DNA of 64,000 bases. Source: Zestomonas insulae (GTDB lineage Bacteria > Pseudomonadota > Gammaproteobacteria > Pseudomonadales > Pseudomonadaceae). The translations under genes were made by a program, and so were the position numbers. Below the pieces are notes generated by a model. That model searched no databases and was not told where the DNA came from. It saw nothing but the letters and a program-made list of their open reading frames with translations. The stretch spans positions 1 through 64,000 of the forward strand of contig NZ_JAFEUP010000003.1 of assembly GCF_016901015.1 (NCBI RefSeq). Direction: 5' to 3'. This document shows positions 25,918-36,420 of the stretch, piece by piece. Each line of letters opens with the position of its first letter. Position 1 is the first letter of the stretch.

Positions 25918-27087
25918 ATGAACCCCGATATCCCTGTGGTAACCAGTGATCCATTTTCCGACGAGGCTGTGGAGAACGCTTTTTCCTATGACGGCGAATT
26001 GCGTGATGCGGCACCCGTTTCCTGGCTGGAGAAATACCAGTGCTACTTCGTCGGTCGCCATGACCTGATCAAGTCGATCCTGAGCGACTGGAGGACTTTT
26101 TCCTCGCTCTCCAAACCATTCGATAAGGGCAACTCGGCCATTCCCCAGATCCTGGTGACGGATGATCCGCCCGAGCATACGACGCTGCGTAATACCCTGA
26201 TGAAGTTCATGTCTCCGGTCGCGCTGAAGCAAGCCCACAATGACTTCGTTGCGGTGGCCGAGGAGCAGGTCAGCGCCTTGCTGCAGCGGGATGTCGTTGA
26301 TGCGACACAGATTGCCTCGGATTTCGTGCTCAAGGTATTTCCCGACTATCTAGGCTTGCCTGCCGAGGGACGGGAAAATCTTCTGCCCTTTGGCGAGGCC
26401 ATATTCAACTCGGTCGGGCCGAACAACGAGCGCGCACGTGAGTCGATGATGCGAGCCGGCCCTGCGTTCCAGTGGGTGATGAGTCAGTGCGCTCCTGGAG
26501 CAGTTGTCAAAGGGCGGTTGGCGGATCAGATCTACACCTTGCCTGAGCTCGGAGTGGTCAACCAGCAACAGGCTGGGCTGCTGGTTGCGTCTATCCTGGC
26601 TGCCGGTTTTGACACCACGGTGCTTGCCCTGACCTCGGCACTGCGTGCTTTTGCCCAGTATCCGGAGCAGTGGGAAGTGCTACAGGATCCACTGCTGTTC
26701 AAGCGTGCCTTCGAGGAGGCGCTTCGATATGAACCGCCGGTGCGCTTCGTGGCCCGTACCCTGGCGTGTGATGCCGAGGTCGGCGGGGTTCAGCTGAAGA
26801 AGGGTGATCACATGGCCTTGTCGATTCTGGCGGCGAGCCGTGATCCCTTGGTCTGGAGCTCTCCCGAGGTGTTCGATGTCCGGCGCGAGCCCTTCTCGCA
26901 CTTGTCCTTCGGCGCCGGCATTCATGCCTGCATCGGCCAGGCGTTGTCACGCATCGAGTATTCGGCACTGTTCTCGGTACTGGCTCGTCGTGTGTCGCGT
27001 ATTGAGCTGGTGGGCGAGCCACGCCGACTGTCGAACAACATTGCCAACGGTTGGCAGCATGTGCCGATTCGTCTGATCGCCAGTTGA
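25918..27087 (+). CDS. Cytochrome P450, candidate aryl O-demethylase
   Basis: A 389-residue soluble P450. The haem-ligand segment is HLSFGAGIHACIGQ with Cys338. The I-helix has AAGFDTT (acid-threonine pair) and the K-helix has EEALRYEPP. The layout resembles CYP199A-type 4-methoxybenzoate demethylases more than camphor-type P450s, although I cannot place the family. The VanB-type reductase 11 bp downstream is the obvious electron donor. In context an O-demethylation releasing formaldehyde is likely. The ribosome binding site is AAGGAG. Confidence 0.85.
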   Translation: MNPDIPVVTSDPFSDEAVENAFSYDGELRDAAPVSWLEKYQCYFVGRHDLIKSILSDWRTFSSLSKPFDKGNSAIPQILVTDDPPEHTTLRNTLMKFMSPVALKQAHNDFVAVAEEQVSALLQRDVVDATQIASDFVLKVFPDYLGLPAEGRENLLPFGEAIFNSVGPNNERARESMMRAGPAFQWVMSQCAPGAVVKGRLADQIYTLPELGVVNQQQAGLLVASILAAGFDTTVLALTSALRAFAQYPEQWEVLQDPLLFKRAFEEALRYEPPVRFVARTLACDAEVGGVQLKKGDHMALSILAASRDPLVWSSPEVFDVRREPFSHLSFGAGIHACIGQALSRIEYSALFSVLARRVSRIELVGEPRRLSNNIANGWQHVPIRLIAS

Positions 27088-27097
27088 GTATGTCGCG

Positions 27098-28054
27098 ATG
27101 AGTACCGATCTTACTGTTTGCGTGAAATCAGTTCGGGCTGAGGCTGTGGGCGTCAATAGCTATGAGCTGGTGGCCGTGGATGGCGGTGAGCTGCCGCTGT
27201 TCTCGCCTGGCGCCCACATCCAGTTGCAACTAGGTAATGGCATGAGCCGGCATTACTCCCTTTGTAATGATGCGATCGAGCGCCATCGATACAAGATTGC
27301 TGTTGGTCTGTCAGCCAATAGTCGTGGGGGATCGACCTATGTCCACGAGCAGTTGCGCCAGGGTGATCGGCTCACCGTCAGCCCGCCCCGCAACCATTTC
27401 CCCCTGATCGAGGATGGCGAGCACTACGAGTTCATCGCCGGCGGCATTGGCATCACGCCGATTCTGCCGATGATCCTCTGGTGCGAGGCCAAGGGAAAAT
27501 CCTGGCGCCTGCACTATCTGGCGAAGTCGCGCGCTGGCGCGGCTTTTCTGGATGTGCTTGAGCAGTTGCCGCCACGGGGCCAGCACTTGCATTTCCGGGA
27601 TGAGCACGGCGGTGTTCGTCTGGATATCAACGCTGTCGTCCAGGCTATTCCACCGGCTGCGCATCTCTATTGCTGTGGTCCGGCCGGACTGATGACGCAA
27701 GTGCGTGATACCGCAGCCGGTCGGCCGAGCGGCCTGGTCCATTTCGAGTGGTTCGAGGCGGCGGTCCATGAGGAATCAGCAAGCGCCGGGGCCTTCACGG
27801 TTTTAGCCCGGCGCAGTGGCCTGAGTCTCGAAGTGCCTGCCGACAAAAGCATTCTCGAAACATTGGAGGAGGCGGGATTGCTGCCGCCCTACTCGTGCCG
27901 GGAGGGCATCTGCAACAGCTGCGAGACCCGCGTGCTAGGTGGGATTCCCGAGCACAGGGATCAGGTCTTGTCCGATGCGGAGAAGGCGGCCAACCAGACG
28001 ATGCTTATCTGCGTCTCTCGCTCCAAAACTCCGGTTCTGGAGTTGGATATCTAA
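27098..28054 (+). CDS. Phthalate-family (VanB-type) reductase for the P450
   Basis: A 318-residue reductase with an FMN/NAD module (RHYSLCND flavin site; GGIGITPILPMI nucleotide motif) and a C-terminal plant-type 2Fe-2S domain (SCREGICNSCETRVLGG, distal cysteine in LICVS). Such reductases usually serve Rieske oxygenases. Here the partner is a P450, 11 bp upstream, as in self-sufficient CYP116B enzymes but as a separate protein. It is paralogous to 31320-32273. Confidence 0.88.
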   Translation: MSTDLTVCVKSVRAEAVGVNSYELVAVDGGELPLFSPGAHIQLQLGNGMSRHYSLCNDAIERHRYKIAVGLSANSRGGSTYVHEQLRQGDRLTVSPPRNHFPLIEDGEHYEFIAGGIGITPILPMILWCEAKGKSWRLHYLAKSRAGAAFLDVLEQLPPRGQHLHFRDEHGGVRLDINAVVQAIPPAAHLYCCGPAGLMTQVRDTAAGRPSGLVHFEWFEAAVHEESASAGAFTVLARRSGLSLEVPADKSILETLEEAGLLPPYSCREGICNSCETRVLGGIPEHRDQVLSDAEKAANQTMLICVSRSKTPVLELDI

Positions 28055-28132
28055 GCTGTCCTGGTGATACGGTATCGCGCCCGGAGCACTGCATAGCCGC
28101 TAAGGCGCTGGCGTATGGCACGCATATGGAGC

Positions 28133-28167
28133 AAGCCCGATAGCATTGAAAGAGCGCTATCGGGCTT
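28133..28167 (+). terminator. Hairpin terminator after the P450-reductase pair
   Basis: A perfect 12-bp stem, AAGCCCGATAGC / GCTATCGGGCTT, with an 11-nt loop. The U-tract is short. It separates the pair from the convergent formaldehyde dehydrogenase gene. Confidence 0.65.
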
Positions 28168-28291
28168 GGCTGCGTCGTAGGTGGTCAGCGAGCAAACTTG
28201 CGCCTAGGGCGACGTTGGTCACCTATTTAAGTTGATGGCAGCTACAGCGTTGCGCCCAGCTTGCCGCCGCGGTTGGGAAGAGCTTTCAGGC

Positions 28292-29485
28292 TCAGCTGAA
28301 GCTCTTATGCGGATCGATGACGAATTTCTTTGGGACGCCGGCATCGAACTCGCCGTAACCACGGGGTGCGTCGTCCAGGCTGATGACCTGCACGCCCACC
28401 ACTTCCGCAATGTTGATGCGGTCCCACATGATGGCTTGCATCAATGCGCGGTTGTACTTCATCACCGGGGTCTGCCCAGTATGGAAACTGTGGGATTTCG
28501 CCCAGCCAAGGCCGAAGCGGATACTCAGGCTGCCGATCTTCGCCGCGGCATCTACAGCGCCCGGATCTTCGGTGACGTAGAGGCCGGGGATGCCGATCTT
28601 GCCGGCCACACGGGTGACCTGCATCAGCGAGTTCAGCACGGTAGCTGGGGCCTCGTGCTGCGCACCGGAATGACCATGACCACGTGCTTCGAAGCCTACC
28701 GCATCGATTGCGCAATCCACTTCCGGCTCGCCTAGCAGATTGGCAATCTGCTCGTGCAGCGGTGTGTCTTGGGATAGGTCGGCGATTTCGAAACCTTGTC
28801 GCACTGCGTGCTCAAGACGGACTGGATTCACGTCACCGACGATGACCACTGCGGCACCCAGCAGGCGCGCGGAAGCGGCGGCGGCAAGGCCTACGGGACC
28901 GGCACCGGCGACGTAGACGGTACTGCCTGGGCCGACGCCGGCGGTGACCGCGCCGTGGTAGCCAGTGGGTAGGATGTCCGACAGGCAGGTCAGATCCCGA
29001 ATTTTCTCCATGGCCGCATCACGGTCAGGGAACTTGAGTAGATTAAAGTCTGCGTAGGGGACCAGCACGTATTCGGCCTGGCCACCGGTCCAATCACCCA
29101 TGTCGACGTAGCCATAGGCACCGCCGGCACGGGCCGGGTTGACGGTCAGGCAGACGCCGGTGTGCATTTCCTTGCAGGAGCGGCAACGGCCGCAGGCAAC
29201 GTTGAACGGCACCGAAACCAGGTCACCGATCTTCAGATTTTCGACGTCACTACCCTTCTCGATGACCTGGCCGGTGATCTCGTGGCCGAGTACTAGGCCG
29301 ACCTGGGCACTGGTACGGCCACGCACCATGTGCTGGTCCGAACCGCAGATGTTGGTGGAGATCACTTTCAGGATCACCCCGTGCTCGATCTTCTTCCCGC
29401 GTGGGTCCTGCATTTTCGGATAGTCGATTTTTTGTACTTCGACCTTGCCAGCGCCGAGATAAACAACACCACGATTGCCAGACAT
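28292..29485 (-). CDS. fdhA: Glutathione-independent formaldehyde dehydrogenase
   Basis: A 397-residue zinc-dependent NAD enzyme. The start MSGNRGVVYLGAGKVEVQ (ATG 29485, AAGGTG upstream) matches P. putida formaldehyde dehydrogenase almost residue for residue as I recall it. It has ICGSDQHMV and GHE for the catalytic zinc, CGRCRSCKEMHTGVC for the structural zinc and VAGAGPVGLAAAAS for NAD. It oxidises formaldehyde to formate without glutathione. In this island it would remove formaldehyde from P450 and Rieske demethylations. Confidence 0.93.
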   Translation of the reverse strand: MSGNRGVVYLGAGKVEVQKIDYPKMQDPRGKKIEHGVILKVISTNICGSDQHMVRGRTSAQVGLVLGHEITGQVIEKGSDVENLKIGDLVSVPFNVACGRCRSCKEMHTGVCLTVNPARAGGAYGYVDMGDWTGGQAEYVLVPYADFNLLKFPDRDAAMEKIRDLTCLSDILPTGYHGAVTAGVGPGSTVYVAGAGPVGLAAAASARLLGAAVVIVGDVNPVRLEHAVRQGFEIADLSQDTPLHEQIANLLGEPEVDCAIDAVGFEARGHGHSGAQHEAPATVLNSLMQVTRVAGKIGIPGLYVTEDPGAVDAAAKIGSLSIRFGLGWAKSHSFHTGQTPVMKYNRALMQAIMWDRINIAEVVGVQVISLDDAPRGYGEFDAGVPKKFVIDPHKSFS

Positions 29486-29616
29486 ACGTTCACCTTTTTG
29501 TTGTGTGTTCTGTGTGGACTCACGGTTTGTCCATTCGTCGAACACCGCACCATTTCTGATGGGGAACAAGAATGGGGAGTGGGCGACGCCGCCTGAATGT
29601 TGGCGTCGCGCTTGGC

Positions 29617-30000
29617 TTACGCGGGCTTGAAGCAGTAAGCGGCTAGCTTGTTGCCATCAAGATCACGTGCATATGCGGCGTAAGCGTTCGGCGCCCAGCC
29701 GCGAGGGCCCGGAGCTCCTTCGTCCTTACCGCCAGCTTTCAGAGCAGCGGCATAGAAGGCATCGATTGCCGCGCGGTTCGGTGCTTCAAAACTGATGGTG
29801 ATCCCGTTGCCGACGGTTGCTGGTGCACCGTTTGCCGGATGGAGGACGAAGAACGAAGGAGCATCTACTCCCCAGATTGAGCCCGTCTCACCTAAATCGG
29901 CGATGCGTTTAAGGCCCAGCTGCTTCAGGACATCGTCATAGAAGCTGCGCGCTTTCTGCAGGTCATTAGTTCCGACTGTTACGTGGGTGAAGATACTCAT
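29617..30000 (-). CDS. VOC (glyoxalase-fold) family protein
   Basis: A 127-residue single-module vicinal-oxygen-chelate protein: HVTVGTNDLQKARSFYDDVL at the N-terminus and the AAYARDLDGNKLAAYCFKP C-terminal strand. Genes of this type often accompany frmA. Metal ligands and substrate are not clear from sequence. It lies between fdhA and frmA on the same strand, with gaps of 131 and 81 bp. Confidence 0.75.
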   Translation of the reverse strand: MSIFTHVTVGTNDLQKARSFYDDVLKQLGLKRIADLGETGSIWGVDAPSFFVLHPANGAPATVGNGITISFEAPNRAAIDAFYAAALKAGGKDEGAPGPRGWAPNAYAAYARDLDGNKLAAYCFKPA

Positions 30001-30081
30001 TGCTGTTCTCCTTGTTTGGCGACGGGTGAGGTGCAGACGAACTGCCAGGACAGGTGATGTCCGCGCGCAGAGAGTGATATT

Positions 30082-31230
<1,149 letters not shown>

Positions 31231-31319
31231 TTATGGAAGCGCCGTGATGTCGAGCTTGCGGGCCTGCTCAACGCAGCCGGAGAGTCACGTTGTGCTTCCG
31301 CGGTGTAGGTCCAGGAGGC

Positions 31320-32273
31320 CTACACATCCAGCTCAAGTACCTCGCTCTTGGAGCGAGACACGCAGATCAGCATCGTTTGATTGCTGGCCTTCTGAGACTC
31401 CGACAGAACGAAGTCACGATGCTCTGGAATTCCGGCCAGCACGCGCGTTTCGCAGCTACTGCAGAGACCTTCGCGGCATGAGAAAGGTACGCACAGCCCA
31501 TTGCTTTCCAGGGCTTCGAGGATGCTTTGCTCGGGGGAGACATTCACAGTGATCCCACTTCTGCGAGCTATCAGGGTGAAGCCTGTTGTTAGGTCCGCGG
31601 CTACCTGCGGGGCTGCTGAAAACCATTCAAAGTGAGCATGTTCCGCCGGGCGGTTGTCGGTGCCCGCTTTTACTCTCTCCATCAGAGGCCCTGGACCACA
31701 GCAATAGATATGACTGTGCTGAGGGATCCCCATGAGCGTTTTTTCAACGTCTAGGGGTTGGCCGTCATGTTCATCGAGAAAGTGGTACTTCACTCGCGTT
31801 GGTGACAACTGCTGCAGCTCTTCATAAAAGGCGGCGCGAAGACGATTGCGAGCCAGATAGTGCAGATACCACTCTTTACCGTTTGCTTCGCACCAACGGA
31901 CCATCGCAAGGATCGGAGTAATCCCGATGCCCCCAGCTATGAAGTCGTACCGCTCGCCGTTCTTGATAAGAGGAAAGTGGTTTCGAGGAAGGCTAGTGCG
32001 GATGTTGTCACCTACCTGCAGCCCACCGTGCAGAAATCTGGAGCCGCCGCGGCTTGCGGGCGCCAGGCTGACGCCGATGACATATCGGTCCCGCTCTTCG
32101 CAGTCATTGCTTAGGGAGTAGTGTCTTTTCAGCCCGTTCGCTAAGTGGACTTCCAAGTGCGCGCCTGGCTCGAACGGGGGAAGATTTTGTCCGTCAATGG
32201 AGACAAGTTCGAAGCTAAGAATGTCCTTCGCTTCGGCATTGATGGCGCTAATGCGCAGAGTGAGATCGGACAT
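31320..32273 (-). CDS. VanB-type reductase of the Rieske oxygenase
   Basis: A 317-residue reductase from ATG 32273 (AAAGGA upstream; the frame runs on to 32300). It has an FMN/NAD module (RHYSLSND; GGIGITPILAMV) and a C-terminal 2Fe-2S domain (SCREGLCSSCETRVLAG, LICVS). The gene is 78 bp downstream of the VanA-like oxygenase on the same strand, forming the usual two-component O-demethylase. It is paralogous to the P450 reductase at 27098. Confidence 0.88.
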   Translation of the reverse strand: MSDLTLRISAINAEAKDILSFELVSIDGQNLPPFEPGAHLEVHLANGLKRHYSLSNDCEERDRYVIGVSLAPASRGGSRFLHGGLQVGDNIRTSLPRNHFPLIKNGERYDFIAGGIGITPILAMVRWCEANGKEWYLHYLARNRLRAAFYEELQQLSPTRVKYHFLDEHDGQPLDVEKTLMGIPQHSHIYCCGPGPLMERVKAGTDNRPAEHAHFEWFSAAPQVAADLTTGFTLIARRSGITVNVSPEQSILEALESNGLCVPFSCREGLCSSCETRVLAGIPEHRDFVLSESQKASNQTMLICVSRSKSEVLELDV

Positions 32274-32351
32274 CTCGGTATTCCTTTCGTTGCTGGCCAC
32301 ACCTCAGTTGGAGGGAGGCCAGCATGTGCTCATCGGGAGGCTAATCGGGGA

Positions 32352-33419
32352 TCACTGAGCAGCAACAGGCTGCAGGGCGGGTTGGCGCTCTTCGTTGATC
32401 AGCTTGTCCAGAACCCAGCGCATTTGTGAAAGCGCATTGTCGAACGCGATCGGTACCTGCTTCGGGTTGGGGGTTTGATCAAGAACGCGCGCCTGAGCCT
32501 CAATCATGATCCTGTCTTCTTCGAAGGCCTGACGAGCGATGGCAAGCATGCCGTCGGCTTGCGCATCAGTGGCACCGGCCAGGGCGTGTCGGTTAGGCGC
32601 CCAAGAGAAAAAGTATCGAGAGGTACCGTCGGTTAGCGGAGTGATCGATTGGCAAGTGACGTCGTGGCGAATCGGGTGAATGCCGTGAGGCTCCTGCCCT
32701 TCAAACTGCTTCACCGTGCCCCCAGGGAATCCGTAGGAGTGCATCACCATCACGCCCGGAGCTAGATAGTCATATGTACTGAACAGGTCCATGGTCTCGA
32801 CACTCACCGTAGCTTTCAGGTGATTTGGCACTGGTTGATCTGGCATCCAGCGCTGCACCCGCACCCCTCGATCGAGGCGGGTTACTTTCGGTCGCGTGTG
32901 GGCCCAGTCCTCACCAACACCGAAGCTATCTTTATGGAGATAGAACAGGTGCGAGAAGTCTAGGAGGTTGTCGTTCACGAGCTGGTAGTTGGCCTGATAG
33001 TCGATGCTTCCAGAACGGAAGATCCAATCAGGATTGTCGAGCGACACCGCAGGGGGGATCAGTGCAGGGTCGGCTTTGGCTGGATCACCCATCCACACCC
33101 AAACCCAGCTGTTCTGTTCGACTACGGGAAATGCACGAACGCACGCTTGCGGCGGAATCGAGTCCTGACCAGGAATCTCGATGCACTTGCCGCTGTCGTT
33201 GAATTTCAACCCGTGGTACATGCAGCGCAGCGAATCGCCTTCTTTGCGCCCGATGGATAGAGGTGCTGAGCGATGGCAGCAGCGATCCTGCAGGGCGACG
33301 ATTGTTCCGTCCGTTTTCCGATACAGAACGATGGGCTCATTGATGATGGTGCGTGAAACCAGACCGTCTTCGATCTCATAGTTCCATGCAGCGACATACC
33401 AGCAGTTGTTGAGAAACAT
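32352..33419 (-). CDS. VanA-like Rieske non-haem iron oxygenase
   Basis: A 355-residue protein from ATG 33419, with GGAGGAG upstream; the longer frame to 33626 would cross the divergent AraC promoter. Rieske ligands are Cys47-x-His49 and Cys66-x2-His69. The mononuclear iron site is DxxHxxxxH (His157, His162), with a later aspartate in FEEDRIMIE. Length and layout match vanillate O-demethylase VanA, but the sequence is not close enough to VanA to claim orthology. Formaldehyde would be released and handled by the adjacent frmA and fdhA. Confidence 0.87.
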   Translation of the reverse strand: MFLNNCWYVAAWNYEIEDGLVSRTIINEPIVLYRKTDGTIVALQDRCCHRSAPLSIGRKEGDSLRCMYHGLKFNDSGKCIEIPGQDSIPPQACVRAFPVVEQNSWVWVWMGDPAKADPALIPPAVSLDNPDWIFRSGSIDYQANYQLVNDNLLDFSHLFYLHKDSFGVGEDWAHTRPKVTRLDRGVRVQRWMPDQPVPNHLKATVSVETMDLFSTYDYLAPGVMVMHSYGFPGGTVKQFEGQEPHGIHPIRHDVTCQSITPLTDGTSRYFFSWAPNRHALAGATDAQADGMLAIARQAFEEDRIMIEAQARVLDQTPNPKQVPIAFDNALSQMRWVLDKLINEERQPALQPVAAQ

Positions 33420-33534
33420 GAGGCTTCTCCTCCAGGCTCGTTGTTGTATTTGTGAGCCCAGCTTAAGAGGTTGCCCTGTTCTGATCCATGCTATGGTGTA
33501 TTGAGTTTCGGCTGTATTGCGTAGGGTTGGGGTG

Positions 33535-34494
33535 ATGGATCTTCTGGGTGAGGTACTACTGTCCCTTAAAGTGGAAGCGAATTCGGCTGGGATCTTTGCC
33601 TTGAGAGAAAGCTGGGGCTTAGACATGCCGCCTCTTTCGGAAAACTACTCTCTGGCACATTGCTGCATAGACTCACCCTTCTGGCTCCTGGTGGAAAATC
33701 AGGAGCCAGTGATGCTTGAGCCTGGCGATTCCGTGCTGTTGCTTCATGGGCGGCGCTATGCGTTGGCCTCCAGTCCACAAGCTGCTCGCGTCGAGTTGCA
33801 GAGCTACTGGACCGAACGGGGTTTACCCCATCTTGCGCCGGGGCAGAGGCAGGCCTCCCCACTTGCTGGCCTGGAATTGGGAGAGGGCGCCAAGATAGGG
33901 CGAATGTTGACTCTGGCTTTCCTGCTACAGGCGGGAGACGGAAATGTCCTGATCAAATCCCTACCACCGGTGATTCATCTGCGTGGTAGTGCCAGTGGCT
34001 TGTTTCCCTGGATAAGCACACTGCTGGACTTTCTGGCGTGCGAGGACACCGCAAACCACAACGGTTACACCGCTACTGCGACGCACCTTTCTAATTTGAT
34101 TCTGACCAGTTTCATTCGAGCCTATGCGCTCTCGTTACCGTCGCACAGCACAGGCTGGTTGCGCGGCTTGGCCGATCGGCGCATCAGTCAGGCCCTGGTA
34201 TCCATGCATGCGCACCCTGAGCAGGCCTGGACAATTGAATCCCTGGCTGAGAGAGCTGGGATGTCTCGACATACCTTTGGACGACGGTTCACCAGTTTGG
34301 TGGGCCAGTCTCCTGTCGACTACCTAATTGCGTTGCGCATGCAGGTTGCCGCTGAATCGATCCGTGCAGGGCTTTCCGTCGCGCTCGTCGCGGAAAAAGT
34401 TGGCTACCAGTCCGAGCGTGCTTTCCGCGAACTCTTCAAACGACGCTTCGGCATGCCGCCATTGAGGTATGCCAAACAGCAGACCGTCCAGTAA
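33535..34494 (+). CDS. AraC-family transcriptional regulator
   Basis: A 319-residue regulator from ATG 33535. The N-terminal cupin-type effector domain (LREGS-like ALRESWGLDMPP, EPGDSVLLLHG) is followed by two helix-turn-helix motifs at the C-terminus (ESLAERAGMSRHTFGRRFTSLVGQSPVDYL and VAEKVGYQSERAFRELFKRRFGMPPLRY). It is divergent from the Rieske oxygenase gene, 115 bp between starts, so it probably activates that operon. Confidence 0.87.
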   Translation: MDLLGEVLLSLKVEANSAGIFALRESWGLDMPPLSENYSLAHCCIDSPFWLLVENQEPVMLEPGDSVLLLHGRRYALASSPQAARVELQSYWTERGLPHLAPGQRQASPLAGLELGEGAKIGRMLTLAFLLQAGDGNVLIKSLPPVIHLRGSASGLFPWISTLLDFLACEDTANHNGYTATATHLSNLILTSFIRAYALSLPSHSTGWLRGLADRRISQALVSMHAHPEQAWTIESLAERAGMSRHTFGRRFTSLVGQSPVDYLIALRMQVAAESIRAGLSVALVAEKVGYQSERAFRELFKRRFGMPPLRYAKQQTVQ

Positions 34495-34553
34495 GGCTTG
34501 AGGTCTGCTGTTTGCTGGCGGAATCAAAATGCACCATCCAGAGCTGCTTTGCT

Positions 34554-35378
34554 TTAGTCGGCCAGCCCTTGCGTATATCCGCCATCGATGACGATCTGTT
34601 CGCCGGTGATGAAGCTCGAGGCGCCCGAAGCGAGCAGCAGGGTCAGTCCTTTGATCTCGTTGATGCTGGCCATGCGCTTGAGCGGAATGCGCGAAGAGAA
34701 CGCTTCCTGGACTCCCGGCTGGTGGACGAAGCCGTCACCGATGTTGGTGACGAACGGGCCTGGGGCAATGGAGTTGACTAGGACGTTGTAACGCGCCAAT
34801 TCCAGAGCTGCGTTGCGCACCAGGTGCGCCGCACCGCTTTTGGCCGCCATGTAGGCCGCACCGATGCCAGGGGAAACCCGCACGGACGCAGTGGAGGTGG
34901 TGACCACGATGCGACCAGCGTTGCGTGGCTTCATGTGCCGTGCCGCTTCACCGATGCAGTAGAACACCGAGTTGAGATTGACTTGGATGACCCGGTCCCA
35001 GCGCTCATCCGCGTAGTTCTCGAGCGCATATTCCGTCGGCCGCTGGCTGCGGTCAGTCATTGACACGAAGCCGGGGCCGGGATCGATGCCGGCGTTGGCG
35101 AATACGCAGTCCAGCCGGCCATAGTGCTCGGCGGTTTGCGCAAATGCCTTCCTGACGGCCTCGCGGTCGCTGACATCGACCCGCAGGCCGCGCACATCGA
35201 ATCCGGCCGCGGTGAGGCGTGCGGTCTGCTCTTCAAGCCGTTGGCTGTTCAGGTCCATCATGGTTACTCGGGCGCCGTTTTCGGCCAGCGCCTCCACCAT
35301 CCCCAGGCCGATGCCGCTGGCGCCGCCGGTGACGATGGCGCCGTACCCTTCAACTGAAAAAAGATCTGCTGCTTTCAT
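34554..35378 (-). CDS. Short-chain dehydrogenase/reductase
   Basis: A 274-residue SDR with TGGASGIGLG, a DLNS acidic end of the second strand (NAD preference), NAGIDPG and the active-site YMAAK. It is the last gene of the six-gene minus-strand operon starting at the hydrolase (40081) and converges with the AraC gene. Likely an alcohol or ketone oxidoreductase in the pathway; substrate unknown. Confidence 0.85.
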   Translation of the reverse strand: MKAADLFSVEGYGAIVTGGASGIGLGMVEALAENGARVTMMDLNSQRLEEQTARLTAAGFDVRGLRVDVSDREAVRKAFAQTAEHYGRLDCVFANAGIDPGPGFVSMTDRSQRPTEYALENYADERWDRVIQVNLNSVFYCIGEAARHMKPRNAGRIVVTTSTASVRVSPGIGAAYMAAKSGAAHLVRNAALELARYNVLVNSIAPGPFVTNIGDGFVHQPGVQEAFSSRIPLKRMASINEIKGLTLLLASGASSFITGEQIVIDGGYTQGLAD

Positions 35379-35432
35379 AGTTACCTGACGATGCGGGCTC
35401 AGGGGGCTGAGCCGCGCTTGGGAGAGTGGGGG

Positions 35433-36392
35433 TTATGCCAGATTCAGTGCCTGCAGAATCTCGTCATCCGGGAAGGGCTTTTGTAGGTGCAGGCCGGGCA
35501 TGATGATGTAGGGCCGCTCGGCAACCGGGACATCCCGCAGGGCTTCGGCGATAGCGGGAATGGTGATCAAATCATTTTCGACCACGATCTCCGCGTCGGC
35601 GCTCCAGCCGCTGAACAGATAGGTACGTCCACCGCCGATTCCGAATACTCGGCCGGTAAAACGGCACTCCTTGGAGGCGAGGTAGACCACTAGTGGCGAC
35701 ACATTGCCTGGCCCGTAGGGGTCGAAGGTTTCGCTTCGTTTCATCATCGCGTCGATCATCGGTACGGCATCGGTCATGCGCGTTCGTGCCATGGGCGCGA
35801 GAGCATTGACGCGTACACCGAGTCGCGCCAATTCAGCCGCGGAGGTTTGAGTGAGCGCGGCTACGGCTGCTTTGGATACGCAATAAGCCGGACTGCCGGG
35901 CAATGGGTTGACCCCGGCCGGCGAGGAGGTGTTGATAATGGCACGACCTGCTTCCGGTCCGCGCTCCTGCCAGTGGGCAGCCGCCCAGTGAGACATGGCG
36001 GCGGTGCCGGTGAGGTTTACTGCCATGGTCACTTCCCAGTCGTCTTTGGAAATGCTGGCGATGTCGCTGCCGAATCGCGAAATCCCGGCATTGTTCACTA
36101 GGATATCGAGGCGGCCAAAGTGCCTGATGGCGTCGTCGACGACGCTCTTGGCACCATCCCAATCCGAGATGGACGAGGTATTAGCCTTGGCTTCTCCACC
36201 TGCGGCATGGATCTCTCTAACAACTTCCAGCGCGGGGCCGTTGTTGGCCCCTTCGCCGCGGTCACTGCCTCCCAGATCATTTACAAGCACCCGAGCACCG
36301 GCTTCTGCGAGAGCCAGGGCATGTGCGCGTCCCAGTCCTCGGCCACCGCCGGTAACGATGGCGACCTTTCCTTCAAGCGATTTGTTACTCAT
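35433..36392 (-). CDS. Short-chain dehydrogenase, HSD17B4/MFE-2-like
   Basis: A 319-residue SDR, longer than usual. It has TGGGRGLGRAHALALAEAGARVLVNDLGGSDRGEG (the insertion typical of hydroxyacyl-CoA dehydrogenases of multifunctional enzyme type 2), NNAGISR and the active-site YCVSK. A C-terminal extension (about 60 residues) follows the core. A (3R)-hydroxyacyl-CoA dehydrogenase role would suit the MaoC hydratase, but a free alcohol is possible. It lies between the CmcJ-type gene and the other SDR. Confidence 0.83.
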   Translation of the reverse strand: MSNKSLEGKVAIVTGGGRGLGRAHALALAEAGARVLVNDLGGSDRGEGANNGPALEVVREIHAAGGEAKANTSSISDWDGAKSVVDDAIRHFGRLDILVNNAGISRFGSDIASISKDDWEVTMAVNLTGTAAMSHWAAAHWQERGPEAGRAIINTSSPAGVNPLPGSPAYCVSKAAVAALTQTSAAELARLGVRVNALAPMARTRMTDAVPMIDAMMKRSETFDPYGPGNVSPLVVYLASKECRFTGRVFGIGGGRTYLFSGWSADAEIVVENDLITIPAIAEALRDVPVAERPYIIMPGLHLQKPFPDDEILQALNLA

Positions 36393-36420
36393 GAGTTTTC
36401 TCTTTGAATGCTTTCAGGGA

